Origin: Cohaesibacter celericrescens
Lineage (GTDB): Bacteria > Pseudomonadota > Alphaproteobacteria > Rhizobiales > Cohaesibacteraceae
Direction: 5' to 3'
DNA length: 64,000 nt
NCBI RefSeq assembly: GCF_002866925.1
Contig: NZ_PKUQ01000001.1
Location: forward strand, 434,001-498,000
The position numbers and the translations under genes are program-made. The first letter of the stretch is position 1. Every line of letters starts with the position of its first letter. Positions 1 to 9,960 of the stretch are shown here, piece after piece. A model generated the notes under the pieces. The model did not search any database and was not told where the DNA came from. It saw nothing but the letters and a program-made list of their open reading frames with translations.

Positions 1-1281
1 GCATGTTTCGATCATTCCGTCTTCGGTAATCGTAATAATGCCATCGACGATAGTCTCAAGCACCGCATTGGCCTTGGCGCGACTTTCGGTCAAGTCATTG
101 GCGAGCTGGCTAAACGCCCGAGCCAGATCGCCAATCTCGTCTTTTAATGCAACGGGAAGCCCGACCAGCGCCGTCGTAACATTCGCGCTCCGTACCGTTT
201 TTGTCATAGCTCTAAGAGGCTTTGTGAGACGATGCGCAAACAACGCTGCCATAATAGCTGACAGGACAATCAATCCTAAAGAAAATATGAGCGAATTACG
301 CAAAACAACATAGGCTGGTGTCATCAATTCAGCACTTGGCACACACAAGACAATACCGAGAAAAGCGCTTGGGTTGGCGGGGTTAACATTCAGCTTAACA
401 AAATAGGAGACACCATCGTCGTCTTGATGAGAGGCTTCATCAACGGTCAAATTTTTGAATTTATTTATAATTACGGGAGGTGTCCTGGTATAGTCCTCGT
501 GAAATTCAAGCCGACCCAACTGTCCATCTTTTTGGTATTCCAGATAGTCACCAGCATTGTTGACACTGAACGCTCCTTTTTCAGGGAGACTGTCCTGAAA
601 CGCCAAAGCCAAAAGCTTTTCATAGTTGGCGTTGATCACAATAATACCAAAAAAGCGCCCGTCACCGTCAAGCACTGGCACCGCAGCTCTCAATGTTGGA
701 ATTTTGCTTTGTTGCACCTGTCCATATTCACGGTTGTAGGTAATTTCCGAGAAATAGACCCCGTTGCGGCCCACCGACTGGGCACCAGAAAAATAGGGTT
801 CATCCATTTTTTGCTGCATCTGGTCGATGCCTACATGTTCGAAATGATCTCCCACCCGATTGGTACGGACGAGTTCACGCCCGCCGTCTGCAACACCGAT
901 ATACCGGATCTGCGTATAATGTGGCCTTGAGGACATGATTGAAGCGAAAACAGCTTCCAGTCGCTTGCGCCATTGGTCAGATGACAACCCATCAAAAGCT
1001 TTCACATCATTGTTGTCCATCGCCCGGACCAGTTCCAGAATCGGTGGAGCTTGCGCTATGACGAATGCGTCATTCTTCAACTCGTGGTAATTGCTTGCGA
1101 ATTTTTGTGCCAAGAGGCGCGTTTCCCCAGCAAGCCCTTCAATCGTTGTGTCCAGAATGACTTTGCGTAGATGGACATAATTAAAAGCACTGATCAGGAT
1201 CGCAATAACCAAAGCAACGCTGCAAACAACAATGGTTATTTTTGTCGACAGAGTACGAATCGGAAAGGATACGGCCTTCAT
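1..1281 (-). CDS. membrane sensor protein, HAMP and PAS domains (C-terminus beyond window)
   Basis: Translating the minus strand from the ATG at 1279-1281 gives 427 open codons that run off the left edge, so this is the N-terminal part of a longer gene. A first membrane segment lies at about residues 17-37. A large extracytoplasmic sensing region of Cache type follows (about 38-315). A second membrane segment lies near 323-343, then a HAMP linker containing DEIGDLARAFSQLAND. The visible part ends in the start of a PAS domain (AVLETIVDGIITI). Families with this layout end in a histidine kinase, a GGDEF/EAL module or a chemotaxis signalling domain, and which one cannot be told here. The ligand is unknown. 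Confidence 0.8.
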   Translation of the reverse strand, partial: MKAVSFPIRTLSTKITIVVCSVALVIAILISAFNYVHLRKVILDTTIEGLAGETRLLAQKFASNYHELKNDAFVIAQAPPILELVRAMDNNDVKAFDGLSSDQWRKRLEAVFASIMSSRPHYTQIRYIGVADGGRELVRTNRVGDHFEHVGIDQMQQKMDEPYFSGAQSVGRNGVYFSEITYNREYGQVQQSKIPTLRAAVPVLDGDGRFFGIIVINANYEKLLALAFQDSLPEKGAFSVNNAGDYLEYQKDGQLGRLEFHEDYTRTPPVIINKFKNLTVDEASHQDDDGVSYFVKLNVNPANPSAFLGIVLCVPSAELMTPAYVVLRNSLIFSLGLIVLSAIMAALFAHRLTKPLRAMTKTVRSANVTTALVGLPVALKDEIGDLARAFSQLANDLTESRAKANAVLETIVDGIITITEDGMIETC

Positions 1282-1853
1282 GACCAACCCCAATTGGGTT
1301 TGACCAACCGCGAAAGACCAAATAGACAGCATATAATTTCTGAATACAATTGCATCCCAATATTTCTAAAGCCTATTGCAGGCATAAGGGTCTCCTCAAC
1401 CAACCTCTGTTGCGCCGGATGCATTGCGCTAGGATGATCACCATTGTGGTACATCTCAACTAAAAAGTTATTTAGTTATAACAAGACCCGTGGTTAATAT
1501 ATGGTTTCGAATGCTTCAAATTACGACGATTACTGTATGGTTTTGCAAGATTGAGATCTGCCATTGCAGAATGGAGCACTATTCCATCAGCCCCAAGGCT
1601 GATTTCGAACCAGTTACCTTGCATCAGGCGATGCATAAAGCGCGCGCCCTTGTTCGTCCGCCAAAATAGATGCCAAATTGACACCCCATGCAATCCTGTT
1701 GGCAGGGCGTACAGCACTGGCGGCTCAGGCGTGTTTTGCCGAAAGCCTTTATCCGTCAAAGAGTGAGTAGCTGTCTGAACCGTCAGGTTCAAACAACGAG
1801 ACGTCATGCACCTATCTTCCGGTACTTGACGTCTCCAATTGACAGATTGACGG
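1282..1853. other. intergenic region without a convincing gene
   Basis: This 572-base gap separates the partial sensor gene from the stop of the RND pump gene, both on the minus strand. The longest open frame (1472-1807, minus) has no recognisable motif and unlikely composition. The AT-rich part around 1440-1510 may hold the promoter of the sensor gene, but I see no clear -35/-10 pair and no strong terminator. Confidence 0.4.
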
Positions 1854-4800
1854 CTATTTTTTCAACCATTTTTCGACGGATTTGAAATCGAAATAGATCG
1901 ATAACAGACTTGGGAAGACAAAGATCACCAGCAACGTCGAGGCTAACAGACCAAAGGCGACCGATGTGACCAGCGGCACCAGAGTTTTGACATAGGGACT
2001 GGTCTCAAAGGTAATGGGAATGAGACCGATAAAGGTGGTCAAAAACGATAGCAACACGGGACGGAAACGATGCCGCACCGCTTCAATGGCTGCGGTTGTA
2101 TAATCACCGTCTTTGATCTCGCTTTCAAAGAATGTCATGAACAGGATGGCATTGTTGACCACCACCCCCGACAGCGAGGCAAACCCGATAAAACTGGGCA
2201 TCGAGATATCAAGCCCCATGAGCAAGTGACCATAGATCGTGCCAATCAAAGCAAAGGGGATCGACAGCATAATGATCAAAGGAAGGCTATAGGACCGGAA
2301 CTGGAACGCCAAAATAAGATAGACAGCCACCAGTCCGGTAAGGAGCGCGGTTACAATAGAGCCTTGCGTTTCCGCCTGCTCTTCTGTTGCCCCACCAATA
2401 TCAATAGAAACGTCCGGATAGGCTTCTGAAATGCTGGGCCAAGCCTCTCGGGAAGCAAATTGCGCGATTTGGCCCGCTGTTGTTGCCTCCTTATCGATAT
2501 TACCGACAATCTTGGCGATGACGCGCCCATTCTCGCGGGTGATTTGGCTGTAGCTATCTCTGGCCTCAAGAGCCGCGATACGGCTCAAAGGAACACTTTT
2601 GCCACCAGTCAGCGTAATCGGGTAATCCTCGAGCGCGGTAATAGAAGGCACCGCATCGGATATTTCCACGCGCACCGAATTATCCGACAGCCCAACCTTG
2701 AAGCTGTCAGTTTCAACACCGGAGAAGGCCGACCGCAATTGGTTGGTAACGCTTTGCGGCGTCAGGCCGATTGTATAAGCATATTCATTCAGTTTGAGTT
2801 CGATGGTCGGGCGATCCTTACGAAAATCCTGATACACACTGGTCACATCCGGTCTGGACTGGACCAGCAGGAACAAGTCGGAAATGGCCGATTCCAGCTG
2901 GATTAGATCGCGCGAGGAGAGCTGGATTTCAATATCATTGCCCCCAGGCCCCTTTACACTCTGGGTAAAGTTTTTTTGCATCAAATCAGGGATCGGGCCA
3001 GCAGCTTGTTGCCACAGCTCTAAAACGTCATCGGCCAGTATGTTGCGTTGGTCACTATCCAATAGATCAACTGTGATGGTGAAGCTGTGCGAACCATTAT
3101 TCTTCAAGTCCGCATTCGTCGCATACATCACCAGAACTTGTTTGACCAAGTCTTGCCCGTCTTTGGTCTTGGGCGTCCAGTCGGCATTCACGGTATCCAA
3201 GGCCGCCAGCAATTGCGCAGCAACTTTTTCTGTCTGCTCGAGCGGCAAGCCCGGGGTTAGCGCAATACGGACCTCAATCGTGTTTTCCTCGCTAGAGGGA
3301 AAGCCGATCACATTGACCGAACCGGACGTTATCAAACCAATCGAGACAATGAAAACGGCAACAATGCTCCCGACCGTGGCATAGCGCCAGCGCACAAATA
3401 ACGCAACGATTGGCAGAACAAAGGCTTCTTTGCCCTTATCCAGATAACGCGGGAAAAACCGATTGCTTGTGTCCCTCATCGAGCTATGCACATGGCTCAG
3501 GTGATTGGGCAAAATAAAGAATGCCTCAAACAGGCTGGCGGCCAGGGTGATAAGCAACACAATTGGAATAAACTGGAGCACTTTGCCGATTTGGCCGTCA
3601 AGAAACATCAGCGGCCCAAACACTGCCGCCGTCGTCAGAAAGGAAGAAACCACGCCTGACATGACTTCTTGGGCGCCATTAACCGCAGCCTCTTTATGAT
3701 CGACCTTATCGCGCCATTTGGAGATATTATCGGCAATGACGATGGAATCATCCATGATCAATCCGATAGACATCAACAGCCCCAATAGGGTGACCATATT
3801 GATGGTGACACCCAATAGGCTCATTACAAAGATGCCTGCCAAGAACGAGAAGGGAAGCGCCAGGGAAATCCAGATGGCTTCCTTGACCGAGAAAAACAAA
3901 TACATCACCAACACGACCAGAAGCATCGACTGGGCCGCATTTTGCAGGACGATCCTAAGCTGCTCTGAAACCGGCTCCGTTGTATCCGCAACCACGCTGA
4001 TTTCAAAGGGATCTGGATAGCGCAGCTCTTCGCGTGCCATTAAGCTTCGAACCTGATCCATGGCTTCGATAGCGTCATCATCCCGCGTTTTGGAAATCTG
4101 GATAATCGCGGCGCGTTTGCCATTGATGAAGGAACGAGAGTTCTCTTCACTTTCAACCAAAGTCACCGTACCCAGATCAGAGACGCGCACATATCCGCCT
4201 CCCTCATTCTGGAAGATGATCAGGTCTTCCAAGTCTTCCACCGACCGGCGCGCATCGGTGTAACGCACTGTGATAGAGCGATCACTGGTTTTGATCTGGC
4301 CCACAGGAACCTGCATAGAACGGGCGGAAAGTGCGTCAGAAACATCCTTGGCGCTCACGTTATAGCGACGCAGGGCTTGCGTGTTAAACTCGACCAGCAG
4401 CTCATCATCCGAAATTCCGCTCACAGTGGCGGTTGCCACCTTTGAGAGATTGGAAATCTCATCTGCCAGTTGATCGGCATAATGCACCAGAGCGCTTGGG
4501 TCTTCGATGCCCGATACAGCCAGAAAGGCAAGCATATCGTTACGGCTGGCCACAGAGATTTGTGCCGCTTCGGCATCTGCTGGAAAATCGCTAATGGCTG
4601 AGGTAGCAGAGGACACGTCATTATAAAACTGCCCAATATCGCCGCCATCATTCATCGTCAATGTTGCGGTTGCTTTGCCATCTATCGACAAACACGACAT
4701 TTCTTTCAATTCAGAAACAGACCCAAGCTCGTCATCAAGCTTGACGCAGATCTGGTCGTCCACATCCGCAGCAGACGCTCCGGAATATGAGATGCCGACA

Positions 4801-4931
4801 GTCACCCTGTCTGAGGAAAACGCAGGGAAAGATTCCCGCTCCATACCGCCGATGACAGTAAGGCCGAGATAAACAACAGCCAGCAACACCAGATTGGCGG
4901 CGACCGGATGACGCGTGAAATAGTTAATCAT
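1854..4931 (-). CDS. RND-family efflux transporter, inner-membrane pump subunit
   Basis: This 1025-residue protein has the layout of AcrB-type proton-driven exporters: a first membrane helix at about residues 10-29, a large periplasmic porter and docking region, a cluster of membrane helices (about 333-480), a second periplasmic half and a second helix cluster (about 850-1010). The adjacent acidic residues D394 and D395 in GLIMDDSIVIADN match the proton-relay pair in helix 4 of the family. The gene follows a membrane fusion protein gene by 14 bases, so the two form one operon. No outer-membrane factor is encoded nearby, so an unlinked TolC-like channel is expected. The substrate cannot be inferred. 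Confidence 0.93.
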   Translation of the reverse strand: MINYFTRHPVAANLVLLAVVYLGLTVIGGMERESFPAFSSDRVTVGISYSGASAADVDDQICVKLDDELGSVSELKEMSCLSIDGKATATLTMNDGGDIGQFYNDVSSATSAISDFPADAEAAQISVASRNDMLAFLAVSGIEDPSALVHYADQLADEISNLSKVATATVSGISDDELLVEFNTQALRRYNVSAKDVSDALSARSMQVPVGQIKTSDRSITVRYTDARRSVEDLEDLIIFQNEGGGYVRVSDLGTVTLVESEENSRSFINGKRAAIIQISKTRDDDAIEAMDQVRSLMAREELRYPDPFEISVVADTTEPVSEQLRIVLQNAAQSMLLVVLVMYLFFSVKEAIWISLALPFSFLAGIFVMSLLGVTINMVTLLGLLMSIGLIMDDSIVIADNISKWRDKVDHKEAAVNGAQEVMSGVVSSFLTTAAVFGPLMFLDGQIGKVLQFIPIVLLITLAASLFEAFFILPNHLSHVHSSMRDTSNRFFPRYLDKGKEAFVLPIVALFVRWRYATVGSIVAVFIVSIGLITSGSVNVIGFPSSEENTIEVRIALTPGLPLEQTEKVAAQLLAALDTVNADWTPKTKDGQDLVKQVLVMYATNADLKNNGSHSFTITVDLLDSDQRNILADDVLELWQQAAGPIPDLMQKNFTQSVKGPGGNDIEIQLSSRDLIQLESAISDLFLLVQSRPDVTSVYQDFRKDRPTIELKLNEYAYTIGLTPQSVTNQLRSAFSGVETDSFKVGLSDNSVRVEISDAVPSITALEDYPITLTGGKSVPLSRIAALEARDSYSQITRENGRVIAKIVGNIDKEATTAGQIAQFASREAWPSISEAYPDVSIDIGGATEEQAETQGSIVTALLTGLVAVYLILAFQFRSYSLPLIIMLSIPFALIGTIYGHLLMGLDISMPSFIGFASLSGVVVNNAILFMTFFESEIKDGDYTTAAIEAVRHRFRPVLLSFLTTFIGLIPITFETSPYVKTLVPLVTSVAFGLLASTLLVIFVFPSLLSIYFDFKSVEKWLKK

Positions 4932-4945
4932 CGATCCGTCTCCGC

Positions 4946-6292
4946 TTAGGATTTTACTGGGTCAAGCAGGCTGCCAATGACGGCAGGGATCGGCTCGCTG
5001 ATAACAACACTGTCGCCAACGTTCAAACCCTCGCGAATGACAATCATGCTATCAAGCGCAGGCCCAACAACAATCTCTTTAGTTGCGAGGCGACTATCGC
5101 TATCCATCACATAGACAAAGGTTTTACCATCACTGGAGGTGTGAACCGCAGAGCGAGGAATACGGATGGCTTCCAACGGATTTCTGGCGGACAGTGTCAC
5201 CTTGACAAAGGTACCGTTCGACAGCGGTGGGCGGCGATTGATCGGATCTGGCTTATAGGGTGTCTCGATGCGCACAGCCATGCCAAGCGCCCCGGTTGTT
5301 CCGTCCGCGGTGCCATTGAAGCGAACCAGTTTGGCAGGCCAGATTACAAGGCCCTCATCGTCTGGCAATCGGATGCTGGCTTTGAGATCCAGTTCACTTA
5401 TGCGATCAAACACATCGATTTCTTCTCCCATAACCAACAGTTCCTGAAGGTCCAGGCGTGCAATCGAGCGAAACAATTGACCCAGCACATAAGGCTGAAA
5501 CTCTGCCACCACTTCAGAGGCACTGATATCCTCCAGCGTCAGCATCTTGTCGCCCACGCGCATATATTGGTCTTTAGCTATGTCTTTTTCCGTCACCAGA
5601 CCGGTAAAAGGCGCCGTGATAACGGTGTTATCCAAGGAGCGCTGGGCTTCTTCAATCTCGACATCGCGTGCAGCTATGCTCGCTTCAAGCGAGGCCTTTT
5701 GGGCAGGCACAAGACGCAATGTATTCTCAATGCCAAGGATCACCTTCTGCTGAGCAAGCAGGGATCGGCGCGCCGTATCGACAGTTGTCTGGGAGGCACT
5801 ACCACGCGACTTCAACTCAATCTGACGATCGAGATCAGATTGCAGCAGGCTTTTGACTTCTTGTTCAAGCTTCAGTGTAGCGCGATTGTTGCTTTGCGTG
5901 GTGTCCAGTTCGTCGAGTGCGGCTTGAGCGCTGTCTCTATTGGCCTTGGCTCGGTCTAATGCGATTTCATAATTGCGTGAATCGATGCCGATCAACTTTG
6001 AGTCTTCCGGAACCAGCTTACCAACAGCCGTGGCCGGATCCAAATAGGATGCGCGACCTTCTACCTGTGCAATCGCAGACCAGCTCTGCACAGCCTCAAG
6101 GCGACCAAACCCAGAGATTTCCGGGATAAAGGAGCGCTTGGCAATTTCCACAACACGCACCGCCTGCGCTTGTTCGGGTATGCTTGTTGCGGTCTGATCC
6201 TTGTTGGCATTGTTCATCCATAGAAACACACCAATACCAATGGCCAACGGTGGAATGAAAAGCAGTTGGCGTGCATTCATGGGGAACTTCAT
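4946..6292 (-). CDS. RND efflux membrane fusion (periplasmic adaptor) protein
   Basis: The 448-residue product has an N-terminal membrane anchor (about residues 9-26), a split lipoyl/barrel-sandwich domain around a long coiled-coil hairpin (about 110-220, Ala/Gln/Arg rich), the phrase NTVITAPFTGLVTEKDI typical of HlyD/AcrA adaptors, and beta-barrel and membrane-proximal domains after that. It would link the pump encoded just downstream to an outer-membrane channel. The start ATG at 6290-6292 is followed directly by the anchor. It is the first gene of a two-gene operon, and no adjacent regulator gene is seen. Confidence 0.9.
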   Translation of the reverse strand: MKFPMNARQLLFIPPLAIGIGVFLWMNNANKDQTATSIPEQAQAVRVVEIAKRSFIPEISGFGRLEAVQSWSAIAQVEGRASYLDPATAVGKLVPEDSKLIGIDSRNYEIALDRAKANRDSAQAALDELDTTQSNNRATLKLEQEVKSLLQSDLDRQIELKSRGSASQTTVDTARRSLLAQQKVILGIENTLRLVPAQKASLEASIAARDVEIEEAQRSLDNTVITAPFTGLVTEKDIAKDQYMRVGDKMLTLEDISASEVVAEFQPYVLGQLFRSIARLDLQELLVMGEEIDVFDRISELDLKASIRLPDDEGLVIWPAKLVRFNGTADGTTGALGMAVRIETPYKPDPINRRPPLSNGTFVKVTLSARNPLEAIRIPRSAVHTSSDGKTFVYVMDSDSRLATKEIVVGPALDSMIVIREGLNVGDSVVISEPIPAVIGSLLDPVKS

Positions 6293-6825
6293 TTGCTATT
6301 TCTCCGGCCGGTTCACGTTGTTGGGTCGTTGGATGCGTCTGCCGCTAAACTGACTATTTGGTTTTTAAAAATGCTCAAACAAAAGCAAAAAGCTCGGCGC
6401 GCTACCAAAGTCATTTGCATCGCAGATACAAGCTATTGCCAAAATGGTACACCAGAAAAATGTATCCAAATGTAATGTGTGGAGCAAATGCCGCTTGTCG
6501 GTGCCGAATTTGGCGAGCAAATAGCCCCCTTTGGGCCAACAACGTCCAAGACCGACGCCAAAAAACCCATCGCCAACATCGGCTTTCAGATCCGACGCTC
6601 ATCATAGCGAACAGTGCAGGATAGAAATGAAACGCAGCGCTCTCGCGACACAATTTTCAAAAACCGGCGATGCCTAGTGAAGTCTGAGCTCTTTGGAGAT
6701 GTGGCGCCACAGTGAGAATACCATTTTTCACGAAGGTGAACGGGCGTGAAATGGTCTCCGGCATGGTCTACGGCTCCTAGCAGCTGCTAAAAGCTGGAGA
6801 AAAAAGAATGATTTAACTGAGAAAA
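6293..6825. other. intergenic region upstream of the efflux operon
   Basis: These 533 bases lie between the efflux operon start and tRNA-Phe. Short open frames on both strands (for example 6411-6653 minus) have no family resemblance and overlap one another, so I call no gene. The AT-rich stretch at 6355-6385 is a plausible location for the efflux operon promoter, but no consensus hexamers can be assigned with confidence. Confidence 0.35.
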
Positions 6826-6901
6826 TGGTGCCCGGAGGCGGATTCGAACCACCGACACGCGGATTTTCAATCCGCTGCTCTACCAACTGAGCTATCCGGG
6901 C
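6826..6901 (-). tRNA. tRNA-Phe (anticodon GAA), CCA encoded
   Basis: The reverse complement folds into a standard cloverleaf: acceptor stem GCCCGGA paired with TCCGGGC, a D-arm with AGCTCAGTTGGTAGAGC, anticodon loop TTGAAAA giving GAA, and a T-arm with GGTTCGAATCC. The 3' CCA is encoded (6826-6828). All stems pair completely. Confidence 0.97.
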
Positions 6902-7172
6902 GCTTTGCGATGCTTTTATCTTGACCAACCAGTCAGGACACAAGTTCTGGTTTGACCCAGCGGGGTGTCTCCCCGTGCAAATTGTTTGGGCGTTATAAAA
7001 GGTTCAAATTGCCCTGTCCAGTCCGCTTTTGGCTTTATCTACAGGGGGGATGATGTTTTCCCCGATTGCCTGCGATTTACGCGTTTTTTCGGACCTTTAT
7101 CGTTTATCAGAGCCAGTACCCCTGCTCTATCTTATTGTTTTGACGATTATTTCAAGCAGGCCATTCGAGCGC

Positions 7173-7436
7173 TCAAGAGAATTGGCCAAAATCGTCGTCA
7201 TCGGGATCATCCTGCTCGACCGCAGCGATCGCATAAGACCCCTTAAACCAACGGCTCAGGTCCACATCCTTACAGCGCGGGGAGCAAAAAGGGTAATTGG
7301 CCTTCACAGAAGGCTTGGAACAAATGGGACAAGGCCTAGCGCGGCGCAGGCCGGCTACTTTGCCTACACCCGTTTCAGCATCAGCACCCGTCTGAGCCTC
7401 GGGTGCGGTTCGGATTGATTTGTCTTTGTCGGTCAT
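7173..7436 (-). CDS. yacG: DNA gyrase inhibitor YacG (zinc-binding)
   Basis: This small protein carries the YacG zinc knuckle, with paired cysteines in CPICSKP and FCSPRCKDVDL, and an acidic C-terminus (DDPDDDDFG). In characterised homologues YacG binds GyrB and blocks DNA binding by gyrase. The ATG at 7434-7436 is preferred over the upstream frame start at 7472 because AGGAC lies just before it. It is the last gene of the hisD-to-yacG block, 77 bases after maf. Confidence 0.9.
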   Translation of the reverse strand: MTDKDKSIRTAPEAQTGADAETGVGKVAGLRRARPCPICSKPSVKANYPFCSPRCKDVDLSRWFKGSYAIAAVEQDDPDDDDFGQFS

Positions 7437-7513
7437 AAAACGTCCTGTAAGCGCTCTAATGGGTCGAGCCAAACACTTGATCGCTCATGGCTAGAAACAT
7501 AAGCTTCGAACCA

Positions 7514-8137
7514 CTAGCGCACACCGCCCAGCCATTTCAAACGCAAGGGGTATTTTTCACCAATCAACAAGTTGGCAGTTTCATTAAGCGGCAGTCCGAC
7601 AACGGAACTGTAAGAACCGACCAGATTGACCACAAAAGATCCGGCAATGCCTTGGATGGCATACCCACCCGCCTTGCCGCGCCATTCACCCGATGCGATA
7701 TAGGGATCGATATCATCGGATAAGCGCTTGAAACGGACGCGTGTCTCCACAACCTTGGTGCGCGTTTTACCCTTGGGCGTAACCAGACAGATGCCTGTGT
7801 GCACCTTGTGAGAGCGGCCAGAAAGCAAATTCAGACACTGGTTGGCTTCTTCCGCCAATTCGGTCTTGGGCAAAATGCGGCGCCCCACAGCCACCACGGT
7901 ATCGGCGGCCAGAATGTAACAGCCCGACAAATAGTCATCGTCTTTGTAGGCCTGATAGACAGCCTTGGCTTTGGCCTCACACAAACGACGGGCCAGCGCC
8001 CGCGGCTGTTCATTCTTCAACGGGGTTTCATCAAGATCTGCGGGTTTTAGCGCCGTTGGCTCGATGCCGATTTGCTGGAGCAACTGCAAACGCCGAGGCG
8101 ATGCCGAGGCCAAAATGAGACGATAAGGATCGGACAT
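7514..8137 (-). CDS. maf: Maf-family nucleoside triphosphate pyrophosphatase
   Basis: The protein begins [20 protein letters not shown], with the SASPRR motif that defines the Maf/YhdE family of house-cleaning nucleotide pyrophosphatases. It retains the central AADTVV segment with its acidic residue and the [14 protein letters not shown] region. Length (207 residues) is normal. The open frame extends to 8218, but the first 27 codons are poor in conserved features, so the ATG at 8135-8137 is chosen. It lies between infA and yacG on the same strand, and the three are probably co-transcribed. Confidence 0.92.
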   Translation of the reverse strand: MSDPYRLILASASPRRLQLLQQIGIEPTALKPADLDETPLKNEQPRALARRLCEAKAKAVYQAYKDDDYLSGCYILAADTVVAVGRRILPKTELAEEANQCLNLLSGRSHKVHTGICLVTPKGKTRTKVVETRVRFKRLSDDIDPYIASGEWRGKAGGYAIQGIAGSFVVNLVGSYSSVVGLPLNETANLLIGEKYPLRLKWLGGVR

Positions 8138-8308
8138 AATGCAATGCTTTTTTGATGAAAACAGGGGCAAATTGACACACGGCCAACGCTCCAGCAGAAC
8201 CCAGAGCGCAGCAGCCAATCAATTTTTCAACCGGTTCACCCCAATAGCGCTCCACAACCACCCTAGGTGGGGTCACCCCACCTACTCAGTGGTCTGCAAG
8301 GTGAGCGG

Positions 8309-8527
8309 TTATTTGAAGCGATAAGTGATGCGACCTTTGGTCAGATCGTAAGGTGTCATTTCTACCTGCACCTTATCACCAGCAAGAACACGGATGCGGT
8401 TTTTACGCATACGACCAGCGGTATGGGCTACGATCTCGTGCTCATTTTCAAGTTTCACCCGAAAGGTGGCATTTGGCAGCAACTCGGTGACAACACCTGG
8501 AAATTCCAGTACTTCTTCTTTCGCCAT
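8309..8527 (-). CDS. infA: translation initiation factor IF-1
   Basis: The 72-residue product is a full-length IF-1: an OB-fold starting [13 protein letters not shown], then [20 protein letters not shown], ending in [13 protein letters not shown]. It binds the ribosomal A site during initiation. Gene length and sequence are typical of alphaproteobacteria. It is followed by maf after a gap of about 170 bases and preceded by the phosphatase gene. Confidence 0.98.
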   Translation of the reverse strand: MAKEEVLEFPGVVTELLPNATFRVKLENEHEIVAHTAGRMRKNRIRVLAGDKVQVEMTPYDLTKGRITYRFK

Positions 8528-8811
8528 AAGCGTTCTAAACGTCCTTTAGATTTGCATGCGTTTCGTGCGGGATTGGCGAGAAAACGATTCTCCACCTCAA
8601 TCAAAAGGCAGAAATATTTCTTCTTCGCTGCAATCTGAACATTGTCATGAGACAGATTGTAGCGCGCATCCCCTTGCTTTATTACAAGTTTCCGAAGCGA
8701 ATGATACAGTTCTTATTCTGAGATTGCGGGCAATCTAGTCCAAAGCGTGTATGAGTGCAATCGCTTAGCGCAGATTTCGCGCAAAGGATTATACCACAAC
8801 AGCCCCAAACG

Positions 8812-9273
8812 TCACTCTCCCGTGTGCGCCATCCATTCAAAACGGTCTTTGAGTTTGATTATCAAGCCGTCACGTACAGAGCGATAGGCATCCATAATCT
8901 GTTCTCGCGACCCCATCGCCAGCGCAGGATCAATAGTGGGCCAATATTCTGTTTCCACGGCGTGCCCGCGGCTCCACTCCAACGACCGATGATGAGCTTC
9001 AGGAGCAAGCGAAATGATCAGATCAAAATAGCTATCTTCCAAATCATCAAATGTAGTGGGTTCATGCTCGGATATGTCCAATCCGATCTCTTCCATTACA
9101 GCGGCGGCAAAGGGGTCCGGCTTACCGCACCTCACACCAACAGATTTGACGTAAAAAGCACCCGGAAAAAGATGGTTCGCCAAAGCAGCCGCCATCGGAG
9201 AGCGAATGGCATTCATACCGCAGGCAAACAAGATGGAGTCGGGGCGGAAATCGACACCAATCACACCGGCCAT
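8812..9273 (-). CDS. low-molecular-weight protein-tyrosine phosphatase / ArsC-like protein
   Basis: The chosen protein begins MAGVIGVDFRPDSILFACG. It carries the phosphatase P-loop C-x5-R-S as CGMNAIRS near the N-terminus, followed by MAAALANHLFPG, the usual next helix of the low-molecular-weight phosphatase and arsenate reductase fold. The later acidic loop (EYWPTIDPA) may supply the general acid. Members of this family at this place in alphaproteobacterial genomes are annotated as protein-tyrosine phosphatase or ArsC, and activity is not established from sequence. The open frame continues to 9468 across the upstream UPF0262 gene. The ATG at 9271-9273, next to the UPF0262 stop, is the sensible start. 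Confidence 0.85.
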   Translation of the reverse strand: MAGVIGVDFRPDSILFACGMNAIRSPMAAALANHLFPGAFYVKSVGVRCGKPDPFAAAVMEEIGLDISEHEPTTFDDLEDSYFDLIISLAPEAHHRSLEWSRGHAVETEYWPTIDPALAMGSREQIMDAYRSVRDGLIIKLKDRFEWMAHTGE

Positions 9274-9277
9274 CCCG

Positions 9278-9847
9278 CTAGCCTCTCCAATGTAAAGAGC
9301 AAATGAGCGTAAACAGCCGTCGCGCAGTGGGGAAATCTGTGGTGATCTTGCCTTCAAGTCGGGATTGCAGAATTTGAGACCCTTCGTTGTGGAGCCCCCG
9401 ACGCCCCATATCGATTGCCTCGATCCGACTAGGCGTGGCCGTTTTAATCGCCTCGTAATAACTGTCACAAATCAGGAAATAATCTTTGATGATACGCCGA
9501 AAAGGCGTCAAAGAAAGAATGTGCGTAGCAATCGGACTATCGTTCTCCAGCTTGATTTCCATAACCAGCTTACGCTCAATGAGGGTCAGATTAAGCGTAT
9601 AGGGCCCTCCATCTTCATGGCCAACCGGATGGAAGCTGTTGTCTTCGACCAAATCATGAATCGCGACAGAGCGCTCATGTTCGATATCAGCCGAGGCAGG
9701 CTGAATGGAATTGGGGTCCAGATTGACCGCACAAAGTCGAAAACCGGCTGTTTGGTCAACCGCGTCCCCGACCGGAGCAGCGGAGCAATTGCTTTTTCCT
9801 TCGTCAAAGATCGCGCCCGGCTCGTCGGTTCCGTTCGTTTCAACCAT
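9278..9847 (-). CDS. UPF0262 family protein
   Basis: From about residue 35 ([14 protein letters not shown]) the protein matches the UPF0262 family, with [19 protein letters not shown] and [19 protein letters not shown]. Family members are about 160 residues and of unknown function, and sit between hisD and the phosphatase gene in many alphaproteobacteria. Here the frame is 189 residues, with an Asp/Glu/Gly-rich N-terminal extension of about 30 residues. The extension may be real or the start may lie further in. The stop almost touches the next gene's start, implying translational coupling. Confidence 0.85.
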   Translation of the reverse strand: MVETNGTDEPGAIFDEGKSNCSAAPVGDAVDQTAGFRLCAVNLDPNSIQPASADIEHERSVAIHDLVEDNSFHPVGHEDGGPYTLNLTLIERKLVMEIKLENDSPIATHILSLTPFRRIIKDYFLICDSYYEAIKTATPSRIEAIDMGRRGLHNEGSQILQSRLEGKITTDFPTARRLFTLICSLHWRG

Positions 9848-9960
9848 ATTGCCCCAAACCTAATCTACCCTGCTGCATCCGAGATGATAGTCGCCCATTT
9901 TTAGGCATACTGTCAAACCACTGCCACGTCCAACGCAAAAAATGCTAGTATCCAGCAAAA

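Noticed and set aside
1472-1807. 111-residue minus-strand open frame after the RND gene
   Set aside because: No domain, signal or composition of a real protein, and no good ribosome site; overlapping frames on the other strand are equally long for chance.
6728-6943. Open frame on the minus strand with ARIAQLVEQRIENPRVGGSN
   Set aside because: This is translation of the tRNA-Phe gene, a common false call.
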